A stretch of DNA of 60,386 bases from Dyella sp. C11 (GTDB taxonomy: Bacteria > Pseudomonadota > Gammaproteobacteria > Xanthomonadales > Rhodanobacteraceae): positions 1 to 60,386 of the forward strand of contig NZ_QAVX01000027.1 of the NCBI RefSeq assembly GCF_003121485.1, in the 5' to 3' direction. Of the stretch, positions 1-7,327 are shown in pieces. Under the pieces are notes generated by a model. That model made no database searches and was not told the origin of the DNA. It saw nothing but the letters and a program-made list of their open reading frames with translations. How positions within the stretch are numbered: the stretch's first letter is position 1; every line of letters starts with the position of its first letter. The position numbers and the translations under genes were made by a program.

Positions 1-45
1 GCCTTCAAGAAGGATCGATTGGAAGGGAGAGGCTAGATTGGCCCC

Positions 46-80
46 TCACCCCAACCCTCTCCCCGGAGGGGAGAGGGGGC
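46..80. repeat. CTCTCCCC-type dispersed palindromic repeat
   Basis: The sequence CTCTCCCCGGAGGGGAGAG forms a near-perfect short hairpin, preceded by CCTCACCCCAAC. A related copy sits at about 21628-21662 behind the TraB-family gene. Such elements are common between genes in Xanthomonadales. A transcription-related or purely repetitive role cannot be told from sequence. Confidence 0.6.
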
Positions 81-130
81 AAAGGCTGCGGTTGCGCCCT
101 GTCGTGCGTACCGGAGTTCATTGCCCATGA

Positions 131-282
131 CGGTCTGAAAGCGAAGCGCGCCTCTTGAATCGCCCCTGTGGTCGGAAAGCAGAGCGTGGGCTTTACACCA
201 CCCCAGCGGTCGGGAAGCGCAGCGTTCGCTTTGATCCATCGTAGTGGTCGGGAAGCGTAGCGACCACCTGCCTTAAGCCCTC
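131..282. repeat. Four tandem imperfect 38-bp repeats
   Basis: Units start at 131, 169, 207 and 245, exactly 38 bp apart. Each opens with a version of YGGTCKGRAAGC followed by an AGCG-type sequence, and each then diverges in its second half. The 38-bp period shifts reading frame in every unit, which argues against a coding role. A degenerate fifth unit may follow near 290. There are no unique spacers between identical repeats, so this is not a CRISPR array. Confidence 0.7.
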
Positions 283-430
283 TTGGCCTCGGCCGTTGCG
301 AAGCGCGTGGAAGTACCCGCTCTGTCTCGGCGGAGGTTGCCAAGTACCAACGCACCTCAGCCGTTCGGGCTTATCTCAGCGGAATGCTACGAGGCCTAGC
401 TCTGAAGGCCATTTTCTTTGGACTATTTTC

Positions 431-512
431 GACGCGAAGCTAGTCCCCGTGGGATCTTTTGGGCCAGCAAAAGAAAAGTGACTCGAGCGTCCCACGGGAC
501 TAGCTTCGCGTC
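431..512. repeat. Nested inverted repeat
   Basis: The outer arms at 431-454 and 490-512 are complementary over about 23 bp with a single-base indel (GACGCGAAGCTAGTCC against GGACTAGCTTCGCGTC). Inside them, 455-472 forms a second hairpin with arms CTTTTG and CAAAAG. The structure resembles a small non-autonomous palindromic element. No flanking target-site duplication was found by eye. Confidence 0.65.
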
Positions 513-610
513 GTCGGCAGACGATCGAAACGCCACCGCGGCGTGAGCGGCCAGATCGCGGAATAGTCCGATGGCGCAAGTCACCGCAACGCGATAACCA
601 TAAGCAAAGT

Positions 611-648
611 CACTGGATCCCTGCCTTCGCAGGGATGACGGTGAGGGG
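611..648 (+). repeat. REP element, CACTGGAT...GATGACGGTGAGG family
   Basis: CACTGGAT is followed by a stem (CCCTGCCTTCGCAGGG) and then ATGACGGTGAGG. The same flanks around a variable stem recur at 17806-17950, 56385-56463 and 58625-58731. This one is a solitary unit; the other three loci carry inverted pairs. Confidence 0.75.
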
Positions 649-736
649 GAATTAAGGTTTTCAGGTGCGGGGAAGTGAACGCGCGAAAAAACCAGAAGCG
701 ATTCCGCAAGCCCCCCGCCTCTCACGACCGTAAAGA

Positions 737-2176
737 TCACGGCGCCCAACCCTCTCCGCAAAGGGCATAGAAAGACAAAACGCATCCCACCACCGGCGAC
801 AGCATCATCGGCGACTGCGTCATCAGATCCGCCACCATGCCCAGCCCTTCCCGCAACTGCTCCCGCGTTCCCGACGCGCCCAACGCCAAACGCACTGCCT
901 CCGGCGACGGGCCTACGCTGAACGCCTCGCGTCCCACGATGCCCAGCCCGGCATTTCGCAAGCCGCCGACGAACTCGCCGCTGGTCCATGGCTCCGGCAG
1001 GCGCAGCCACAGATGAAAGCCATCCTTCGGTATCGCCACCTGCGAGCGCGGCAGCATGCGCGAAGCAATGGCAAGGCGCTCATTGGCTTCCGTGCGAATG
1101 GCCTGCACGACCTGCGCAGCAGTGCCTTCCTCGATCCAGCGTGAGGTTACCGCTGCACTCAGGGACGACACCGTACCCGACGTGGCGCGCATCACCGACG
1201 TCAGGCGCGCCGCTGACCATGCATCCGGCGTGAGCACATACGCCACCACCAACGAGGGCGACAGGCACTTGGAAAGTCCCGCGATGTGATACGTCAGCGC
1301 CGGAGCAAACACGGCAAGCGGCGGCAACACCTGCGCGGGCAACGAGCCGTAATCGTCGTCTTCGATAATCGGCAGGTTGTGGCGTTTCATCACCGCTGCA
1401 ATCGCTTCGCGACGCTCGACCGGCATGGTGATGGCGGTCGGGTTGTGCAGGCTGGGCATGCAGTAGAACGCCTTGGGCGATTCAGACGCACACACGGCAT
1501 CGAGTGCGTCCGGATCGACGCCATGTTCGTCCATCGCCACCGGCACCAGGCGAAGGCGCAACAGTGCAGCGAGTGCGCGTACGCCGGGATAAGTCAGTGC
1601 TTCCACGGCGAGCGTGTCGCCGGGGGAAAGCAACATGCTCAACACGGAATGCAGGCCACCTTGCAGGCCCGCCGTCACCAGCACGCGATCGGCGGCGGCA
1701 CCAGGAATGTGCGACGACAGCCAGCCAGCGCCTACTTCGCGGTCATAGGGCGTGCCACCGGGTGGCTGATATCGCATAAGCAGATCTTCGCCACGTGCCT
1801 GCACATCGCGCATGCCTTGCCACATGCGTTCGAGCAACGCGGGATCGTGGAATGCCGGCGGGTGGTTCATGCTCATTTCCACCGCACCCACCGTGACGGT
1901 GCGCGGCGGCGGCAGCGCGCGCTTGCGCACGAACGTGCCGCGCCCCACTTCCGCGTCCACCAGCTCGCGCCGTGCGGCTTCGGCGTAGGCGCGGGTGACC
2001 GTGGTGAAGTCGATGCCCAGCCAGTCGGCCAGGGCGCGCATGGGCGGCAAGCGGTCACCCGGGGCCAGCTGGCCCGACCGGATGTCCTCGCCAATGGCAT
2101 CGGCAATGGCCAGGTACATCGGCCCGCGATTGGCGGGCAAACGAGGCTTCCAGCTCAAGGTGCGTAGCTTTGCCAT
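737..2176 (-). CDS. MocR/PdxR-type GntR-family transcriptional regulator with aminotransferase domain
   Basis: The 479-residue protein has two parts. Residues 15-85 form a GntR winged helix (GPMYLAIADAIGEDI, then RLPPMRALADWLGI and TTVTRAY). Residues ~105-450 form a fold-type I aminotransferase domain. The PLP-binding lysine is K303 in GLSKCLSPS; N245 in HNP and D274/Y276 fit the cofactor pocket. MocR proteins sense PLP or an amino compound and usually control a divergent gene. Here the divergent partner is the small membrane protein and lipase pair starting at 2358. Because the motif after K303 departs from the usual SKTLxPxxRLGY, catalytic activity is doubtful and a sensory role is more likely. 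The ligand cannot be predicted. Confidence 0.93.
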   Translation of the reverse strand: MAKLRTLSWKPRLPANRGPMYLAIADAIGEDIRSGQLAPGDRLPPMRALADWLGIDFTTVTRAYAEAARRELVDAEVGRGTFVRKRALPPPRTVTVGAVEMSMNHPPAFHDPALLERMWQGMRDVQARGEDLLMRYQPPGGTPYDREVGAGWLSSHIPGAAADRVLVTAGLQGGLHSVLSMLLSPGDTLAVEALTYPGVRALAALLRLRLVPVAMDEHGVDPDALDAVCASESPKAFYCMPSLHNPTAITMPVERREAIAAVMKRHNLPIIEDDDYGSLPAQVLPPLAVFAPALTYHIAGLSKCLSPSLVVAYVLTPDAWSAARLTSVMRATSGTVSSLSAAVTSRWIEEGTAAQVVQAIRTEANERLAIASRMLPRSQVAIPKDGFHLWLRLPEPWTSGEFVGGLRNAGLGIVGREAFSVGPSPEAVRLALGASGTREQLREGLGMVADLMTQSPMMLSPVVGCVLSFYALCGEGWAP

Positions 2177-2187
2177 TCGGCCCGTCT

Positions 2188-2216
2188 AATGTATGGATCT
2201 TGTGTTGCATTGTATG
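2188..2216. promoter_or_regulatory. Direct repeat ATNGTATG, candidate MocR operator
   Basis: AATGTATG at 2188-2195 and ATTGTATG at 2209-2216 form a direct repeat with 21 bp between equivalent positions, two helical turns. It lies just upstream of the regulator's start codon. MocR-type regulators are known to bind direct repeats in their divergent intergenic region, so this is the natural candidate site for autoregulation and control of the genes from 2358. Confidence 0.4.
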
Positions 2217-2260
2217 CATGCGACCGCCCAAGTCCAGCCCCGGAACAACGATGTCAGCGG

Positions 2261-2298
2261 CATCGTTCGATTTGGAAAGGGCGCCTGCAAACCGGAAA
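2261..2298 (+). promoter_or_regulatory. Conserved 38-bp leader element, copy A
   Basis: This copy matches the element at 6837-6800 (minus strand) at 33 of 38 positions without gaps. Shared blocks are TCGTTCGATTT, GAAAGG, TGC and ACCGGAAA. It ends 59 bp before the ATG at 2358. It does not match a promoter consensus I know. It may be an unusual promoter, a binding site or part of an RNA leader. Confidence 0.5.
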
Positions 2299-2357
2299 TT
2301 GGCGTGTTGCCGCCATCCCCACAATGTGCGGCCATCTCCCCCTGCGTTTCCGATGCC

Positions 2358-2738
2358 ATGAACATGTCCCGACGCACGCCATCCCCTGCCCTGGCCGCCC
2401 GCGAGCAAAGCGACGCCCGCCGCCGTGCGCTGGACGACGACATCTGCGTCCACATTTTCACCTCATCGTCGGTGATGGTCGGCGTGTGCCTGACCGTGGT
2501 CGGCATCCTGCGCGTGGTGGTGACGCTGCGCAGCGAGGACGTGCTTGGCGACGACCTGCTGACCATCAACACCATGATCTACCTGATCTCCGCGTTCGCG
2601 GCCTACTGGGCCCTGCGCACGCGCAGCCGCAAGCGCAACCATCGCCTGGAATACATCGCCGACGGCGTCTTCCTGGTTGGCATGGTGTTTACCGTGATCA
2701 ACACGGGCTTCATCACCTGGGCGATGACGGTGGGATGA
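2358..2738 (+). CDS. Small three-helix inner-membrane protein of unknown function
   Basis: The 126-residue product has a charged N-terminus (MNMSRRTPSPALAAREQSD) and then three hydrophobic segments at about 34-54, 66-84 and 102-122. The segments are separated by short charged loops such as RTRSRKRN. I do not recognise a named family. ATG 2358 is chosen over the upstream alternative because the protein homogeneity begins there; a second ATG at 2364 is possible. The stop overlaps the ATG of the next gene (ATGA at 2735-2738), so the two are probably translationally coupled. A role linked to the secreted lipase is inferred only from this coupling. Confidence 0.75.
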   Translation: MNMSRRTPSPALAAREQSDARRRALDDDICVHIFTSSSVMVGVCLTVVGILRVVVTLRSEDVLGDDLLTINTMIYLISAFAAYWALRTRSRKRNHRLEYIADGVFLVGMVFTVINTGFITWAMTVG

Positions 2739-3952
2739 GCGCCATGCTGAAACGAGCCAAGATCGCCAGCGCCATCGCACTGTCCGTACTGGGCCTTGCA
2801 GGCCTGAGCATGTGGAGCGGCTTCGGCATGCCGGATGCGCATGCCGAAGCCGGCTTTTACGGCGTCGAAGCCGACCAGGCCATCGGATCACCCGGCTCCA
2901 TCATTCGCATGGAACCCATGGACGGCGCGCCGCTGGGCGCCAGCGCCTATCGCGTGCTTTACCGCTCCATTGGCGTGCACGGCGAACCCATCGCGGTATC
3001 GGGCGTCATCGTGGTGCCGGCGGGGCCGGCGCCGGAAGGTGGCCGCCCCATCGTGGCGTGGGCTCACCCCACGACCGGCGTCGTGCCGCGTTGCGCGCCA
3101 TCGGAAGCACATTTCGTATTCCAGACCATGATGGGCCTGCGTGACATGGTGCGTCACGGCTACATCGTGGCCGCCACGGATTACCCCGGCCTGGGCACGG
3201 AAGGACCGCATCCGTATCTGGTGGGTGCCAGCGAGGCGCGCGCCGTTATCGACATCGTGCGCGCCGCCCATCAGGTGCCCAACGCACAGGCCGGTGACCG
3301 TTATGCCGTGTGGGGGCATTCACAGGGCGGCCAGGCAGCGTTGTTCACCGGCATGCTCAGCGCCAGCTACGCACCCGAACTGAAACTGGTCGGTGTGGCC
3401 GCCGCGGCGCCCGCCACGGACCTCAAGACGCTGTTGACGGAAGATGCCGACACCGATGGCGGCCGCAACGTGACAGCGATGACGCTGTGGTCGTGGAACC
3501 GCGTCTACGGCGCACCTATCGACCAGGCGGTGGAACCGGCAGCCATGCCCGCCGTCGATGCGCTGTCCAACGAGTGCATCGAGTCGGTGCTCGACATGGT
3601 GGAGCGCCACTATTCGCAACGCCCACTGCAACAACAATTCCTCGCGGTGAAAAACATCACCAGTATCGAGCCGTGGAAGTCGCTGCTTGCGCAAAACGAA
3701 GCCGGCACCTTGCCCGCCGACCTGCCCGTGCTCATCACGCAGGGAGCGGCGGACCGCCTGGTGTTGCCTTCCGTGACGGAAGCCTACGTGCAGCGCCTGT
3801 GCGCGGCCGGCAGTCGCGTCGAGTACCTTGAAGTGCCGGGCGTGAATCACGGCTGGATCGGCAGCGACAGTGCCGTGCAGGCGGTGGACTGGATGGCCGA
3901 CCGCTTCGCGGGACAACCTGCGCCAAATACCTGCCAGGCACCATCGCGCTGA
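2735..3952 (+). CDS. Secretory lipase-type alpha/beta hydrolase
   Basis: The 405-residue protein starts with a signal peptide (MLKRAKIASAIALSVLG..., cleavage probably after AHA near residue 37). The mature part resembles the LIP-type secretory lipase/esterase family. The nucleophile elbow GHSQGG supplies the catalytic serine. The aspartate is likely in ITQGAADRLVLP and the histidine in VPGVNHGW near the C-terminus. It is expected to act in the periplasm or outside the cell on ester substrates. ATG 2735 overlaps the stop of the membrane-protein gene; an internal ATG at 2744 is an alternative start that leaves the signal peptide intact. A bidirectional terminator follows. Confidence 0.88.
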   Translation: MSAMLKRAKIASAIALSVLGLAGLSMWSGFGMPDAHAEAGFYGVEADQAIGSPGSIIRMEPMDGAPLGASAYRVLYRSIGVHGEPIAVSGVIVVPAGPAPEGGRPIVAWAHPTTGVVPRCAPSEAHFVFQTMMGLRDMVRHGYIVAATDYPGLGTEGPHPYLVGASEARAVIDIVRAAHQVPNAQAGDRYAVWGHSQGGQAALFTGMLSASYAPELKLVGVAAAAPATDLKTLLTEDADTDGGRNVTAMTLWSWNRVYGAPIDQAVEPAAMPAVDALSNECIESVLDMVERHYSQRPLQQQFLAVKNITSIEPWKSLLAQNEAGTLPADLPVLITQGAADRLVLPSVTEAYVQRLCAAGSRVEYLEVPGVNHGWIGSDSAVQAVDWMADRFAGQPAPNTCQAPSR

Positions 3953-3967
3953 GTCTGCTTAACCCCG

Positions 3968-4001
3968 CAAAAAAGGGCGCGTGTGAAACGCGCCCTTTTT
4001 C
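3968..4001. terminator. Bidirectional rho-independent terminator
   Basis: The stem AAAAGGGCGCGT / ACGCGCCCTTTT has a GA-rich loop, with an A run on one side and a T run on the other. It sits between the convergent lipase gene and the lysozyme-inhibitor gene and can serve both strands. Confidence 0.88.
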
Positions 4002-4017
4002 GTTGCTGCATGGCCGA

Positions 4018-4401
4018 TCAGGATGACGAGGTGCAACCCTTCAGCACCGGGCGATCGGGATCGACGCGCGCGTCATACAAATCGCCGCCCTGGCCTTTGC
4101 TCCACCACGTGACGAAGCCCGCCTGGTAGCGCACACCGTCGGCCGACATGCCCGCGACCAGAAGCATCGGCGTTCCCTTCACCGGCACCAGCGCAAAGCT
4201 CTGGCCGTTGCGTGCATTGAAGTACGTCACCTTGAAGCTGCGGCCACCGGGGCAGCGATAGACGGCATCGATGGCACGATCGATCTGCACTTGAGGCACC
4301 AGCAGCGGACCGGCAAACGCCTCGACACTCAAGGGAAGCGACGCCACGCCAAGCAACAACGAACACAGGCGGCGCGGGGGAAACGCCATGACAAGTTTCA
4401 T
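4018..4401 (-). CDS. MliC-family periplasmic lysozyme inhibitor
   Basis: The 127-residue protein has a signal peptide (MKLVMAFPPRRLCSLLLGVASLPLSVEAFA) and then a MliC/PliC-like domain. The conserved pattern is visible: YRCPGGRSFKVTYFN, LLVAGMSADGVRYQAGFVTWWSKGQGGDLYD, and a C-terminal cysteine near KGCTS that can pair with the first. This family inhibits C-type lysozyme by inserting a loop into its active site. There is no clear lipobox, so this is probably a soluble periplasmic (PliC-like) form. ATG 4401 overlaps the stop of the upstream esterase gene (ATGA), so it closes a marC-esterase-inhibitor operon. Confidence 0.82.
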   Translation of the reverse strand: MKLVMAFPPRRLCSLLLGVASLPLSVEAFAGPLLVPQVQIDRAIDAVYRCPGGRSFKVTYFNARNGQSFALVPVKGTPMLLVAGMSADGVRYQAGFVTWWSKGQGGDLYDARVDPDRPVLKGCTSSS

Positions 4402-6059
4402 CGGGATGCAACCTCGGTGGAAGTGGGAAGCGGTGTGCCCGGACGCGCGAGGCCGTACATCTGCCACGCCATCTGCTTCAGCAAGGCGTTCGGGTCATTG
4501 CCCTGGGCGTACAGATCCATGTGCGCCTTGTTGGGAAGAAAACGAATGTCGGCGCGTGCATGCAGGCTCTGCAGCACGACCTGGAATTTGTGCACGGCGC
4601 CGTCGAGGTACCACGTGTCATCCGTGCCCACGGCAATATGGATCTTGCCGTCGAGATCGGCTTTCAGCGAAGGCCAGTTCTGCTGCACGTAATGCGCGAT
4701 GTCGTAGTGCTCGATCCAGTAATCGCGCACCGCAGGATCGACCTCGCCGGTAAAGCGATCGAACAATTTCATCGGCGTGCCATCGACATTGCGCGGCGAG
4801 AAAACCCACTCGTACGACGACAGCTGGCCACCATAGGGACCCAGCACCTGCTCCAGCCGCGCGGCATCCGCGAAGGAACCTTCCGCGTGGAAATGCACGC
4901 GATCGATGGGCCACGGCGTACCGTCGGGCCGCCGATAAAGATTCACGTGCGGCGCATAGAGGTTCACGCCGGAGAAATCGTGAAAATCGATCGGATCGGG
5001 CGAGGTCGACCACGTACCGCCGAACACTTTCGGATAGTGCGTCTGCAGCCACAACGTGGCCCAGCCACCTGACGAATGCCCGGTGAGAAAGCGCCCCTGC
5101 ACATTGGCATCCATGCGGTAATGCGATTCAAGGTAGGGAATCAGTTCGTCCACCAGCGCGCTGCCCCACGGACCGTTGTTCACCGAATCGGCAAACTCAT
5201 GGGTGCCTGTGGGCGTGGCCTGATCGAGGAACACCCAGATCATCGGCGGCATGCTGCCCTGCTTCATGGCCAGATGCACGTTCACTACATCGTCAACCAG
5301 CGTGTTTTCGTCGCCGCCGTAACCGTGCGTGAAGTACACCGTGGGATAGCGACGTGTGGCAGCCGGGTCATAGCCTGGCGGCAACAACACCCAACCCCGC
5401 ATGTCGGTAGGCCTGCCCCAGAAATTCGACAGCAGTGCGCTCGTGCGATCCAGTTTCACCGCATGCTGGCGGGCCTCGGCCGCATCGGCGCGTACGGCGG
5501 CGCTTTCCCACGGCAGCGACCAAGGCTCCGGCCGCGAGTGCACGGCCACCAGCTTCAGCACCGCCGGTGTAATGGCAGGGAGATGCACGCTGACAACCGG
5601 GCTGATGAGAACACCCGTGTCTCGGCCGCTGTAGTTGTAGTTGTGGTCCTGGTCGAGCACGGCCTGCACCAGATATTCCCCGGGCGGCAACTGTGAAAAA
5701 CCGCGGGGAAACGCGAGCGCGTCCGTGTCGATCTCCACTGTCTGCCCCGGAGCCAGGCGCGCGATTTCACGGGCCGCTACTGACGCCTTGTTGGGGTGCC
5801 ACGCGTCGGCATCGACCGAGGTCACCACACCACCCGGCGCCGCGGCACGCGCAGCAGCGGCTGGCGTGGCGAACAGCAGCAGGCGGCCGGACACGGGCGT
5901 GGACGCAGCACCATCCAGCTTCACCAGAAAAATGGGCGGCTTGCGTTCGGCCTGCCAGACCAGCGCCCAGCGCACCGAGACGGCAGCCACCAGCGTCATC
6001 ACGAGCACAAGGCCCGCGACGATCTTCCAGGGTATGCGTTTCAGGGCAGCCGTGTTCAT
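4398..6059 (-). CDS. Membrane-anchored or secreted esterase of the alpha/beta-hydrolase (esterase D-like) superfamily
   Basis: The 553-residue protein has an N-terminal hydrophobic helix (about residues 11-30) that acts as signal or anchor. An N-terminal beta-rich domain (~35-200) is followed by a catalytic alpha/beta hydrolase domain. The domain carries VYFTHGYGG near residue 245 and GHSSGGW with the nucleophile serine near residue 327. The arrangement resembles bacterial enterochelin esterase-like proteins, in which an Ig-like N-terminal domain precedes the hydrolase. Substrate is unknown. It begins 2 bp after the marC stop and overlaps the lysozyme-inhibitor start, so the three genes are probably co-transcribed. 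Confidence 0.82.
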   Translation of the reverse strand: MNTAALKRIPWKIVAGLVLVMTLVAAVSVRWALVWQAERKPPIFLVKLDGAASTPVSGRLLLFATPAAAARAAAPGGVVTSVDADAWHPNKASVAAREIARLAPGQTVEIDTDALAFPRGFSQLPPGEYLVQAVLDQDHNYNYSGRDTGVLISPVVSVHLPAITPAVLKLVAVHSRPEPWSLPWESAAVRADAAEARQHAVKLDRTSALLSNFWGRPTDMRGWVLLPPGYDPAATRRYPTVYFTHGYGGDENTLVDDVVNVHLAMKQGSMPPMIWVFLDQATPTGTHEFADSVNNGPWGSALVDELIPYLESHYRMDANVQGRFLTGHSSGGWATLWLQTHYPKVFGGTWSTSPDPIDFHDFSGVNLYAPHVNLYRRPDGTPWPIDRVHFHAEGSFADAARLEQVLGPYGGQLSSYEWVFSPRNVDGTPMKLFDRFTGEVDPAVRDYWIEHYDIAHYVQQNWPSLKADLDGKIHIAVGTDDTWYLDGAVHKFQVVLQSLHARADIRFLPNKAHMDLYAQGNDPNALLKQMAWQMYGLARPGTPLPTSTEVASR

Positions 6060-6061
6060 GG

Positions 6062-6742
6062 TCAGGGCATCAAGGCCGCAACAGCGTGGGCGGGATTCAA
6101 CAGGCCCGACAGGCCGCGCCAGAAGATCTGCACGCCGATGCAGAAGATGACAAACGCAAACAGGCGCATCACCACGCGTGTACCGACTTCACCCAGGAAG
6201 CGCTGGACACGGCAGGCGTAGCGCACGCACAGGTAGATGACGATGCTCAACAGCACCAGGGCCACCGACACGCCCGCGACATGCACCGGCAGCGGGCCTT
6301 CGTTGGGCGAACCGGTTCCCAGCGCAATCGCCACGGCGATGGCGCCCGGGCCGATGGTCAACGGCAACGTCAGTGGATAGAACGCCTTGGATCGAAGTGC
6401 CAGGCCACTGCGCGCGGCGTCGCCGTGCTCGTGATCGTGGATGTCGTCATCGTCGTTGGACTGCAACAGCTTCCAGCCAGCCACCGCCACGATGATGCCG
6501 CCTGCCACGCGCAACACGGGAATGGAAATGCCGAAGAAAGCGAGCACATAGGCACCCAGCAGCAGCGACACCGCCAGCAGGATCACGCTGTTGATGGTGA
6601 TGTTGCGCGCCAGTTCCGCGCGTTCGGCATCGGTGGCGTGCGGCACCATGCTGAGCACGATGAAGCCGACGGCCGGCGGATTGATGATCGGCAGCAGGCT
6701 GGCAAGAATGAACAGCGTGGTTTTGGCGAATTCCTGCAACAT
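6062..6742 (-). CDS. MarC-family integral membrane protein
   Basis: The 226-residue protein starts MLQEFAKTTLFILASLLPIIN and has six hydrophobic helices typical of MarC/UPF0056, including the diagnostic NPPAVGF and LTIGPGAI motifs. The function of the family is unresolved; the early link to antibiotic resistance was withdrawn. A loop near residues 96-108 is unusually rich in Asp and His (NDDDDIHDHEHGD) and could bind metal. ATG 6742 is chosen from family N-termini; longer frames upstream run through the conserved leader element. It heads an operon with the esterase and the lysozyme inhibitor. Confidence 0.9.
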   Translation of the reverse strand: MLQEFAKTTLFILASLLPIINPPAVGFIVLSMVPHATDAERAELARNITINSVILLAVSLLLGAYVLAFFGISIPVLRVAGGIIVAVAGWKLLQSNDDDDIHDHEHGDAARSGLALRSKAFYPLTLPLTIGPGAIAVAIALGTGSPNEGPLPVHVAGVSVALVLLSIVIYLCVRYACRVQRFLGEVGTRVVMRLFAFVIFCIGVQIFWRGLSGLLNPAHAVAALMP

Positions 6743-6799
6743 GGCGGCAAGTTCTGTGATGTCGTGCTGCACATGCTGAACGAGAGCCCGCAGGGGAGC

Positions 6800-6837
6800 T
6801 TTCCGGTTGGCACGCGGCCTTTCGAAATCGAACGACG
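6800..6837 (-). promoter_or_regulatory. Conserved 38-bp leader element, copy B
   Basis: Read on the minus strand this segment contains TCGTTCGATTT, CGAAAGG, CCGCGTGCC and AACCGGAAA. It matches copy A at 33 of 38 positions and copy C at 29 of 38, without gaps. It ends 57 bp before the marC ATG. Its other side faces the divergent LprI-like gene. Confidence 0.5.
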
Positions 6838-6842
6838 TGCAT

Positions 6843-6861
6843 GCATGGATGCATTCCATGC
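6843..6861. promoter_or_regulatory. Palindrome GCATGGA-N5-TCCATGC
   Basis: Two perfect 7-bp inverted arms are separated by TGCAT. The palindrome lies immediately beside leader element copy B, in the gap between divergent marC and the LprI-like gene. Size and position fit an operator for a dimeric regulator. No regulator can be assigned. Confidence 0.4.
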
Positions 6862-6909
6862 GCGACAACTCGCAGGCAACATGAGGACAACTCGACGAGG
6901 ATTCTTCCC

Positions 6910-7320
6910 ATGTTCCGCTTCCATCGGACACCCAGCCGCTGTGCCATTCGCCTCTCCGCCCTGCTCGCCCTGAGCGCGGCAGGCACGCTCCACGCCCAGG
7001 TGGCCAGCTTCGATTGCGCCAAGGCCAGCTCGCCGACGGAACGCGCGATCTGCACATCGCCGGTACTCGGCCGCAAGGATGTCGTCATGGCGACGTACGT
7101 CCAGGTGTTGCGTCAGTTGAAGCCTGCGCAGGCCGGCATGGCTTACCGGGAATTCGACGACCACTTGCGCGTGGAGCAGCTCCAGTGGCTGCAACAGGCG
7201 CGAAACGTCTGCGCCGGCAACGTCGCGTGCCTCAATCGTTCCTACGACCAGCGCATCGAGTCTTTGCAGAAGACTCTGAGCGCGAATGCCGCCCTTACGT
7301 TCGGCCGTAACGGCGAATGA
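6910..7320 (+). CDS. LprI-like (DUF1311) periplasmic protein, possible lysozyme inhibitor
   Basis: The 136-residue protein has a signal peptide (FRFHRTPSRCAIRLSALLALSAAGTLHAQ). It then shows the LprI/DUF1311 pattern: FDCAKASSPTERAICTSPVLGRKDVVMATYVQVLRQL..., WLQQARNVCAGNVACL. Four cysteines are placed to form the two disulfides usual in the family. LprI of Mycobacterium inhibits lysozyme, but most family members are untested. ATG 6910 is the start that gives a complete signal peptide. It is divergent from marC, with leader element B and a palindrome between them. Confidence 0.78.
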   Translation: MFRFHRTPSRCAIRLSALLALSAAGTLHAQVASFDCAKASSPTERAICTSPVLGRKDVVMATYVQVLRQLKPAQAGMAYREFDDHLRVEQLQWLQQARNVCAGNVACLNRSYDQRIESLQKTLSANAALTFGRNGE

Positions 7321-7327
7321 AGCACCG

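Larger units (their letters stand above)
1..736. other. Intergenic repeat-rich region, no supported gene
   Basis: No credible gene lies in the first 736 bases. The open frames here run through repeats whose period is not a multiple of three, and none has a convincing ribosome binding site. The stretch holds a CTCTCCCC/GGGGAGAG element, a 38-bp tandem repeat, a nested inverted repeat and a single REP unit, all listed separately. It lies downstream of the minus-strand MocR gene, so it also contains that gene's 3' end. I see no T-tailed terminator hairpin in it. Confidence 0.7.

Noticed and set aside
131-282. CRISPR array
   Set aside because: The repeats are contiguous, imperfect and lack unique spacers, and no cas gene is present.
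5-355. 116-residue minus-strand frame in the first intergenic region
   Set aside because: It runs through 38-bp repeats that shift frame in each unit and has no ribosome binding site; the repetitive peptide is a by-product of repeats.
2261-2298. Conserved leader peptide (VRF-x-K-x-AC-x-PE) encoded by the 38-bp element
   Set aside because: Copy C has an in-frame stop codon, and most A/B differences change the amino acid, so there is no sign of selection on a peptide.
6800-6837. Sigma-54 promoter on the plus strand (TTGGCACG followed by TTTCG)
   Set aside because: The required GC in the -12 element is missing, and copy A of the same element has lost the TGGC of the -24 element.
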